From an uncultured Senegalimassilia sp. (GTDB lineage: Bacteria > Actinomycetota > Coriobacteriia > Coriobacteriales > Eggerthellaceae): DNA of 12,467 nt. This document shows positions 6,836 through 12,467 of the stretch, in pieces. Where the stretch lies: the NCBI GenBank assembly GCA_937925385.1, contig CALEWN010000277.1:1-12467 (forward strand). The letters run 5' to 3'. The stretch's first letter is position 1. Each line of letters starts with the position of its first letter. The notes under the pieces are model-generated. The model saw only the letters and a list, made by a program, of their open reading frames with translations. It ran no database searches and was not told where the DNA came from. A program made the translations under genes and the position numbers.

Positions 6836-8309
6836 TCCGAAGCAGGATTTGCCCGGCACCATCCTTGCGGAGGGCGTCGCGGTGAGCACCGATATGTACG
6901 AGACGCAACTTAACAACAACGTGGTCGTTTTCGGCACGCCGGGCGGTGGCAAGACTGAGGGGGTCGTGAAGCCCAATGTCATGCAGCTGAATTCCAGCTA
7001 CGTCATCACCGACCCGAAGGGCAATCTGTGCGACGAGCTTGGCCCCATGCTTCGGGCGGCAGGCTACAAGGTACAGCGGCTCGATCTGGTGCGTCCGGGC
7101 GTGTCGAACGGGTACAACCCGTTTGCGTACCTGCGCAACGATGACGACGTCGACTTCTTCGTTGAAGCGCTCATCAACAGTACCGGTCGTTTTTCGCGCG
7201 ATCCGTTTTGGGACGATTCGACGGCGGTGCTGTTCAAGGCACTTATCGGCTACCTTCGCGCAATGCGGGAGATTGCCGAAAATGGTGACCCTATCACTAT
7301 GCGCGAGTTGGTCGATTTGCTTGATGAGGCGTTTTTCGCGACTGACGGACGTGGTGCGAACTGCAGGAACGCTCTCGACGATGCTTTTGAGCGATTGCGA
7401 ACCGGTATCAAGTGGGATCGGGGAAATCCTGTGCGGAGCCACGCGCCTTATCGGGGCGAAGGAACCAAGGCATGGCAACGCTTCAAGCAGCTTGCCCCTG
7501 CCGTTGAAACCACGGCCTGCATCTATATGGAAGCCGCCGGTAAGTTGACGCATCTTGCGAACTCCGGGGTGCTGAGCATCCTTGATGGCGATTACGACCC
7601 CATTCGATTCGAAGACATCGGGAAACGCAAGACCGCCCTGTTCGTAGTGGTATCGGATACGGATCGAAGCCTCGATTTCCTCACTTCCATCTTCTATACG
7701 CAGCTTTTCAAGGAGTTGTGTCGCGTTGCCGATGGAACGCCGGAAACGGGTTACCGACTGCCGGTGCCGGTTCGCGTCATCCTTGACGATTTCGCCAACC
7801 AGGCACCCATCCCAAACTTCGAAACCATCATCGCCGCGGTCCGCAGCCGTGATATCTGGATCACCCTCATCTGCCAGGCCACGGCGCAGCTTGAGGCGCG
7901 TTACGGTGCGGCGGCGCAGACCATCATCGGATGTTGCGACACGGTGCTGTACTTGGGCGTTAACGATATCAAGACGGCGCGCGAGTTGTCGGAGCGTGCG
8001 GATATGCCTGTGAGCGAAGTTCAAGCTCTGCCCATCGGCCAGGTGATGATCTTCCGGCGTGGTTCGGCATGCCGAATTGCGCAGCGATTCAGCGCTGGGC
8101 AGCACGTTAACGGCAAATGGCTGGAAAGCGGGAAGCGGAAGGAGCGGGTGACAAAGCGCGAGGAGGAGCAGCGGATGCTGAACAAACTCGATGATGCGCT
8201 GACGAAGCTTGCCCTTTTTGCAGATGGTGGGGGAGATCGAAGCCTAGCGGAAACGATTGGAGGCAGGTGTGGCGGAAACGGAGAAAGCAAGGAAGCGCTC
8301 GGGGATTGA
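6819..8309 (+). CDS. VirD4/TraG-type conjugative coupling ATPase lacking a membrane anchor, 496 aa
   Basis: Coupling proteins use ATP to bring relaxase-bound DNA to a type IV secretion channel. Walker A is GTPGGGKT (residues 39-46, K45). The family blocks follow in order: YVITDPKGNL, a YNPFAYL block, DPFWDDSTAVLFKALIGYL, FVVVSDTDRSLDFLTSIFYTQLFKEL, Walker B VILDDFAN (D323, D324), then VRSRDIWITLICQ and CDTVLYLG. The second Walker B acid is Asp where many relatives have Glu. Typical family members carry two N-terminal membrane helices. Here Walker A begins 38 residues from the start and nothing hydrophobic precedes it, so this is a soluble type; membrane tethering would need a partner. Its ATG lies 17 bases inside the ClpP-like gene behind GAGGGGG, and its 3' end overlaps the helicase gene by 41 bases, which implies translational coupling. 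Relaxase and channel genes are not visible here. Confidence 0.87.
   Translation: MARRVDPKQDLPGTILAEGVAVSTDMYETQLNNNVVVFGTPGGGKTEGVVKPNVMQLNSSYVITDPKGNLCDELGPMLRAAGYKVQRLDLVRPGVSNGYNPFAYLRNDDDVDFFVEALINSTGRFSRDPFWDDSTAVLFKALIGYLRAMREIAENGDPITMRELVDLLDEAFFATDGRGANCRNALDDAFERLRTGIKWDRGNPVRSHAPYRGEGTKAWQRFKQLAPAVETTACIYMEAAGKLTHLANSGVLSILDGDYDPIRFEDIGKRKTALFVVVSDTDRSLDFLTSIFYTQLFKELCRVADGTPETGYRLPVPVRVILDDFANQAPIPNFETIIAAVRSRDIWITLICQATAQLEARYGAAAQTIIGCCDTVLYLGVNDIKTARELSERADMPVSEVQALPIGQVMIFRRGSACRIAQRFSAGQHVNGKWLESGKRKERVTKREEEQRMLNKLDDALTKLALFADGGGDRSLAETIGGRCGGNGESKEALGD
8259..8263 (+). promoter_or_regulatory. Ribosome binding site that sets a GTG start for the helicase-nuclease
   Basis: GGAGG lies 5 bases before GTG at 8269. 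The in-frame TTG at 8257 overlaps this site and has no good Shine-Dalgarno of its own, so the GTG is the better start. The site lies inside the coupling-ATPase gene. Confidence 0.65.
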
Positions 8310-11300
8310 GCGGGTTTTGGGCCGGTCCGTCAGCGTTGACCCCGAGCAATGCGGGCTGCTTTTGCTGGCTGGTCCGGTTGGCGCGGGCAAGACGTACTCG
8401 TCCATGAGCCATATCGCTGATCAGCTTATAGCGCTTGGGCCGAAGTGCAGGCGGTTCGTCTTCGTGACGAACGTGAAGCGGAATCTTCCCGTTGACGAGT
8501 TGCTGCAAATCCTCGATGAGCGCGGCCATCCCGAACTTGCTGCATACGTGGTGAAGCTCGAGTCGAATCTCGGGATGTTCCAAAGCAATATCGACGCTGC
8601 GAAAGGCGTTATGCCGAGCACTTCGTTCTCCTATTGGAAAAAAGGACCCAAGAATCCTGGGTCGAATGAGCGCACGTTCATCAAGGTCGAATTCGACATT
8701 CGGAACCTTCCCGAGCTGCAAGAAGCGGAGAGGCTGCAACGGATTCTCGAGGAGACAAGGGGTCTACCGTTGTGTGTTGGCGCCGCGCGGCGCAAGGCGA
8801 TCGAAGGTGCTGAGGAGGAAGCGGAGAAGGCCGAGGGCAAGCTTCGACGACACATTTCGTCGGTATTTGCGTCCATGTGCAAGCTTGATGAAGACGGCTA
8901 CCGCTTGATGACGCGGCAGGAGAAACGCGAACTTGTCGAGAAAAGCGCCTGGTGGGAATGGCTGAGAGTGCTGTATCCGTCGGTCCTGACGCACAAGAAG
9001 CGCGTGCTGTTCATGAGCGTGAACAAGCTGCTGGTGAAAAACTCCCCCATCATCGAGCCGTCGGAAAGCATTTGGGAAAGCGACTTGCTAAAGGGATCAG
9101 TCGTGATCATCGACGAGTTCGAGCTATCGAAGAGCGTCATCAACGACTTTCTGATTCGCGAAAGCGTTAGCAAAATGGCGGACATGGTAAGCATGTTCCG
9201 CATGCTTATGGGCCGCGCGCTCGAGGGTCGCCAGATAGGCGTCAAGCGTGGCGACGGCGATGCGGGTGCGGCGTTCACGAGCGAGCTGTTCCGCAGCCCT
9301 TCGAGCAGGATCGGCTGCGGGCCTGAGCTTCGCGCGGAGTTCGGCGCCATCGTGAGTGCCGCGGAAGAGGCGTATCTCGAACTGCACCTGGACAAACAGT
9401 TCCGCCTGAGCGACAGGCTGCGCTATAGGAACCAGCCGTTTCTCTTCAACGACTTCCAAAGCCATATCGTCGATGTCGAAGACAGTTCATGGTCGGCGAT
9501 CCGTTTCCTTGAAAGCCAGAACACCATCGAATTCGGTTCGGGTACTCCGCCCTATGCTGGGGGCGAGGCTTCGATAACGGGGCTACGTGAAGTCGATTCC
9601 TACTCGGTCCCGTTGCTGCTGGGCAGGCTCGAAGGGCTTGTCAGGTGGATCGTCGGCTGGATCGCCCGCGTCGCTGAGAACTACCAGGCGGTCGTGGCCG
9701 AGGACGCCGATCAGGGAAAGCGTCCCGAAATCAGTTTTGACCAGGCTGTTGGCACAGTGTTGTCCGAGCTGAACATGATGGACGAGGTGCATGGCGAGCT
9801 GAACCCGGCGCGCCGCCGCGTTATCGAGATGGCGCATGAGGAGCGGGCGCGTCGCGCGGCGGTCGATGACGGGGCAAGGGACGATGATCCGGCAGATTTG
9901 AGCTTGTATCACAAGGGCTTCAGGGTGCACGCGTTTACCGAGTCCGCGAAGCATGACACGTTAACGCGTATGGAGCGCTGTGCGCTTTCTTGCACGGCAG
10001 AGCGCAAACTCATCGAGTTGAGTCGCCGCAACTTCGTGGTGGGCATTTCTGCGTCCTTGGATATACCGTCTGTTCTGGGCAATTACGACATCGATTACAT
10101 CAAGGCGGCTCTCGGCGACCGCTGCATCTTGCTGGATGCAGCCCAGCGACAAGGAATCGAGGAAGACTACCAACGCAGCGTAAGCCGCTACGACAACGTC
10201 GAGATTCGCGTCAGCAAGATTTCCGACGTGGACTCCGAGGGGGAGTACAGCGAGAAGGCGTGGCTTGCCGTGTTCGATGATGCAGCGGTTGCTCGCAAGG
10301 CTTTCAACAAGGTTGCGATGGACTTTTCCACCGATGACGGACGCTCGACGTTCGGGCAGCGGCGAGTGCTGAAGGTTTGCGCCGCGTTCAAGGAGTTCTG
10401 GGAAGCCGATGATGCTCGCGCCATGCTCTGCGTTTTGAACGCGTTGCCGAAGGCCGGCGGAAGCGGGTTCGACCTGATGAAGCTCAAAGACATGTTCGGG
10501 ATGGTTTTCGAGCAGCTAGGGATCGACGGCAACGTGGACGATGCGTTTTGCGTGCTCGGCGGCGGCAACGAGGAGTTTGAACGCGCGAAGAAGCAGGCGC
10601 TTTCGCGTTTGGCGGCGGGCGAGAAGCTGTTCGTGATCACGGCGTATCAATCCGCGGGTGCGGGGCAAAACCTGCAATACAAGATTCCCGAAGGCGCAAC
10701 CCCCGTTCAAATCAACGATCGCCCCGCATCTGGGCAAATGGATTTCGATTGCCTGTACGTGGAAGCCCCAACCCATACATCCCCGGTAATCACCGGGGAC
10801 GAGAAAGTGGACGAATACCAGGTGGTGCACCATATTTTGGGGTGCGAGTACCTGTACGAGAATGCCGAAATCAGCAGAGGGGCGTTGCTCAGGAGCGTTT
10901 CGGAGGCGCTGCGCGCGCTTGCCGGTTCCGGGCTGGACTACGGCTACAAGGCAACCGATAGCGCGCGGCTGTTCGGGGCAAAGCAGGTGTATCAGGCTGT
11001 GGGCCGTTTGAGCAGGACGAACATGAAGATGCCGGTGATCAGGCTGTTTGCCGACGCCCGCCTTATGGAAGGCGTTCCCTTGGGCGTGCTGAAGTCGTGC
11101 GGGCTTACGTTCACGCCCGAGTTCGGGGCGTTGGTGGACGCGTTTGATGAGCCGATTCCTCAGCCTTCGAAGGGCGTTAAGCGCTTGCAGCACAGGGCGG
11201 TGCGCGCGTCCGACAGGTCGCGGGCCTGCATTAACTCGCTTTTGGGCTCCGGCTGGCGGGACGATGCTCGCAAGGCGTGGTTTGACCTGGGGAATCAGGT

Positions 11301-12021
11301 TCTCAAGTACCCGACGCTTCCCGACGGTTGGAGCGAGGCCCCGTATATGGAGCGGTGCTATTACGTCGAGCTTGATGCGAAAAGGACGTCGTATCGGTAC
11401 ATCGCGAAAGATGATTTCGCGTCGGTCGAGGTGCTCTTCGATCCGCCCGTCGGCGCAAAAAGCTTCGAAGTGAGCGAGAAGGCGGCGCGCCTGGACGCGC
11501 TCGTGCGCATCCCTGGCATGCGGAGCTATTTCGAGCAGTGCGGATACGCTACGAAATGGGAGGCCTCGACAAGGATCATGACCCCCATCGTCGCCGAAAG
11601 CATCTACAAGGGGCGCCTTGGCGAAGTGTGCGGGCGTTTCGTCCTCGAGCAAAGCGGCATTGCGGTCGCGGATATCGACGACGCGTTCAGGTTCGAGAAA
11701 TTCGACTTCATGTTGCCCGGCACGCTGGGTAATCAGCAGGTGTTCATCGATTTCAAGCACTGGAAAAAGCAGTCGGACAGAACGGGATGGGACTCGGAGA
11801 AGCTGATCGATTGGGTGTTCGCGAAAATGGAGGCGATTGACGCCAAGAAGGCCATCGTCGCTAACGTTTTGCCCCCTGACAAGGGCGATTATCGGGAGAC
11901 GCACCGCTCAAAAGACGGGCGAAGGCTTCTTGTGGTGCCTGCTCTCGTCAAAGGCGATTGCTCGTTTGATGAAACGGCGATTCAGGCTATAAGGAGGTTT
12001 ACCGATGGCATTGCTGACTAA
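8269..12021 (+). CDS. Large helicase-like ATPase fused to a C-terminal PD-(D/E)XK nuclease domain, 1250 aa
   Basis: Walker A is GPVGAGKT (residues 35-42, K41) and Walker B is VVIIDEFE (D282-E285). SASL (594-597) stands where helicases have the SAT motif. A motif-V-like ITAYQSAGAGQNLQ lies at 790-803, and QAVGRLSR (909-916) is a clear motif VI (QxxGRxxR) of superfamily 2. The spacing is long, with about 300 residues of helical insertion between motif II and SASL. Near the C-terminus, GRLGEVCGRF (E1119), FEKFDFML (D1146) and VFIDFKHWKK (D1161, K1163) fit the E-D-(D/E)xK core of the restriction-endonuclease fold. It is likely an ATP-driven DNA (or RNA) translocase or helicase with nuclease activity. 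Its location suggests processing of transferred DNA or attack on foreign DNA. It overlaps the coupling ATPase by 41 bases and the next gene by 17. I cannot name the family; a DinG-related or defence-type helicase is possible. Confidence 0.72.
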   Translation: MAETEKARKRSGIERVLGRSVSVDPEQCGLLLLAGPVGAGKTYSSMSHIADQLIALGPKCRRFVFVTNVKRNLPVDELLQILDERGHPELAAYVVKLESNLGMFQSNIDAAKGVMPSTSFSYWKKGPKNPGSNERTFIKVEFDIRNLPELQEAERLQRILEETRGLPLCVGAARRKAIEGAEEEAEKAEGKLRRHISSVFASMCKLDEDGYRLMTRQEKRELVEKSAWWEWLRVLYPSVLTHKKRVLFMSVNKLLVKNSPIIEPSESIWESDLLKGSVVIIDEFELSKSVINDFLIRESVSKMADMVSMFRMLMGRALEGRQIGVKRGDGDAGAAFTSELFRSPSSRIGCGPELRAEFGAIVSAAEEAYLELHLDKQFRLSDRLRYRNQPFLFNDFQSHIVDVEDSSWSAIRFLESQNTIEFGSGTPPYAGGEASITGLREVDSYSVPLLLGRLEGLVRWIVGWIARVAENYQAVVAEDADQGKRPEISFDQAVGTVLSELNMMDEVHGELNPARRRVIEMAHEERARRAAVDDGARDDDPADLSLYHKGFRVHAFTESAKHDTLTRMERCALSCTAERKLIELSRRNFVVGISASLDIPSVLGNYDIDYIKAALGDRCILLDAAQRQGIEEDYQRSVSRYDNVEIRVSKISDVDSEGEYSEKAWLAVFDDAAVARKAFNKVAMDFSTDDGRSTFGQRRVLKVCAAFKEFWEADDARAMLCVLNALPKAGGSGFDLMKLKDMFGMVFEQLGIDGNVDDAFCVLGGGNEEFERAKKQALSRLAAGEKLFVITAYQSAGAGQNLQYKIPEGATPVQINDRPASGQMDFDCLYVEAPTHTSPVITGDEKVDEYQVVHHILGCEYLYENAEISRGALLRSVSEALRALAGSGLDYGYKATDSARLFGAKQVYQAVGRLSRTNMKMPVIRLFADARLMEGVPLGVLKSCGLTFTPEFGALVDAFDEPIPQPSKGVKRLQHRAVRASDRSRACINSLLGSGWRDDARKAWFDLGNQVLKYPTLPDGWSEAPYMERCYYVELDAKRTSYRYIAKDDFASVEVLFDPPVGAKSFEVSEKAARLDALVRIPGMRSYFEQCGYATKWEASTRIMTPIVAESIYKGRLGEVCGRFVLEQSGIAVADIDDAFRFEKFDFMLPGTLGNQQVFIDFKHWKKQSDRTGWDSEKLIDWVFAKMEAIDAKKAIVANVLPPDKGDYRETHRSKDGRRLLVVPALVKGDCSFDETAIQAIRRFTDGIAD
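11991..11997 (+). promoter_or_regulatory. Strong ribosome binding site for the last gene
   Basis: AAGGAGG, a full Shine-Dalgarno match, lies 7 bases before ATG 12005 and inside the end of the helicase-nuclease gene. It marks the next start firmly although that gene leaves the window. Confidence 0.8.
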
Positions 12022-12467
12022 CAAGCTGAGCATTTCCTTGGCGCACGAGGAGTTTGACGGGCGGTATGACGTGTTCGAGGTGACGAAAGAGGGCAAAGGT
12101 CGTTTTTCTTGGTCATCGCGCGTTTTCGAGGCGTTTGGCGCCCCGTATATCCTCTCGATCCTCGGTCAAGGCGGGGACGATCCGTTCTATATCCTTGCCC
12201 CAAAAGGCCTTGTGTCGGTGAGGGGGCTCCGCGATCATTTCGAGAAAAGCTACGGCGGTGTTATCGAGGATGAGAATCTGGAGCCAGCCGACGTGGCGAC
12301 AAGCCTGCTTCCAAAACAGGTGCCAAGCCGCAATGTGCCGGAGCATATTCTGGTGCAGCTGCTGCTCAACGCGCTTTTTGCGGGCAACAGCGAGAACGGC
12401 CCGTCCCTGCAAAACGTCACCGGGCACCCCTATTGCTTCAAAACAGGTAGCGATTGGGTTAAGAAAA
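12005..12467 (+). CDS. Operon partner of the helicase-nuclease, unknown function (partial, 154 aa visible)
   Basis: The frame is open from ATG 12005 to the window end, behind a full AAGGAGG site, and overlaps the helicase-nuclease stop by 17 bases. The visible N-terminal 154 residues show no signal peptide, membrane helix or nucleotide-binding motif. Readable pieces are a beta-rich start with YDVFEVTKEGKGRFSW, then PYILSILGQGGDDPFYILAP, a linker-like acidic stretch (EDENLEPADVATSLL), the helix VPEHILVQLLLNALF, and LQNVTGHPYCFKTGSDWVKK at the edge. I do not recognise the family. The pairing with a helicase-nuclease recalls pPIWI-RE loci, where a Piwi-like protein sits with a DinG-type helicase and a nuclease, but nothing visible proves this. 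The missing C-terminus would decide. Confidence 0.75.
   Translation, partial: MALLTNKLSISLAHEEFDGRYDVFEVTKEGKGRFSWSSRVFEAFGAPYILSILGQGGDDPFYILAPKGLVSVRGLRDHFEKSYGGVIEDENLEPADVATSLLPKQVPSRNVPEHILVQLLLNALFAGNSENGPSLQNVTGHPYCFKTGSDWVKK

Noticed and set aside
6771..8105. 444-aa minus-strand frame opposite the coupling ATPase
   Set aside because: The plus strand holds a complete VirD4/TraG domain set; the antisense product has no motif and no start signals.
8257..8268. TTG at 8257 as start of the helicase-nuclease
   Set aside because: It overlaps the GGAGG that serves the GTG at 8269 and has no Shine-Dalgarno of its own.
10516..11904. 462-aa minus-strand frame opposite the helicase-nuclease
   Set aside because: It is opposite conserved helicase and nuclease motifs, rich in His, Arg and Leu, and without a ribosome binding site.
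1..12467. tRNA, rRNA, CRISPR array, insertion sequence or replication origin
   Set aside because: I saw no cloverleaf arms, repeat-spacer array, transposase, terminal inverted repeats or iterons; short or divergent cases could be missed by eye.

Overview
The window looks like an accessory, probably conjugative (ICE-like), region of a high-GC Gram-positive bacterium. Coriobacteriia (an Eggerthella/Gordonibacter-type gut actinobacterium) fit best. The reasons are GC-rich coding, strong AAGGAGG-type ribosome binding sites, an LPXTG-like cell-wall protein ending in a QTGD-type signal, and a VirD4/TraG coupling ATPase of the Gram-positive ICE type. This taxonomic call is inference. No marker gene is present.

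Left edge (1-1903). A divergent minus-strand gene enters at position 37, with a good RBS and a near-consensus sigma70 promoter. Directly behind its promoter lies the C-terminal remnant of an SF1 (Upf1/Dna2-like) helicase. Its ATPase half is missing and it has no plausible start, so a recombination or deletion junction lies at about 100-140. The surviving part keeps helicase motifs V and VI. It also carries a HEPN-like R-x4-H segment and a winged-helix-like tail. It ends at a perfect 15-bp hairpin. This segment is visibly more AT-rich than what follows.

Middle (1904-6134). A 203-aa cytosolic protein of unknown function is followed by a 1158-aa surface protein. The latter has a signal peptide, an Ala-rich coiled coil, a CAP/SCP domain, a second Ala-rich coiled coil, an LVQTG sorting-type motif, a membrane segment and an RRR tail. 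It reads as a stalked cell-wall adhesin or effector.

Right half (6224-12467). After a GC-rich leader hairpin comes a chain of four overlapping genes on the + strand: a ClpP-like serine protease with an intact Ser-His-Asp triad (203 aa); a VirD4/TraG-type coupling ATPase with no membrane anchor (496 aa); a large helicase-nuclease fusion (1250 aa); and a gene of unknown function that runs off the window. Overlaps of 17, 41 and 17 bases mean the four are almost certainly co-transcribed and translationally coupled. This cassette is the most interesting item. It pairs a conjugation ATPase with a protease and a nucleic-acid-processing enzyme, and could be a DNA-transfer/processing module or a defence module carried by the element. 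Which of these it is cannot be settled from this window.
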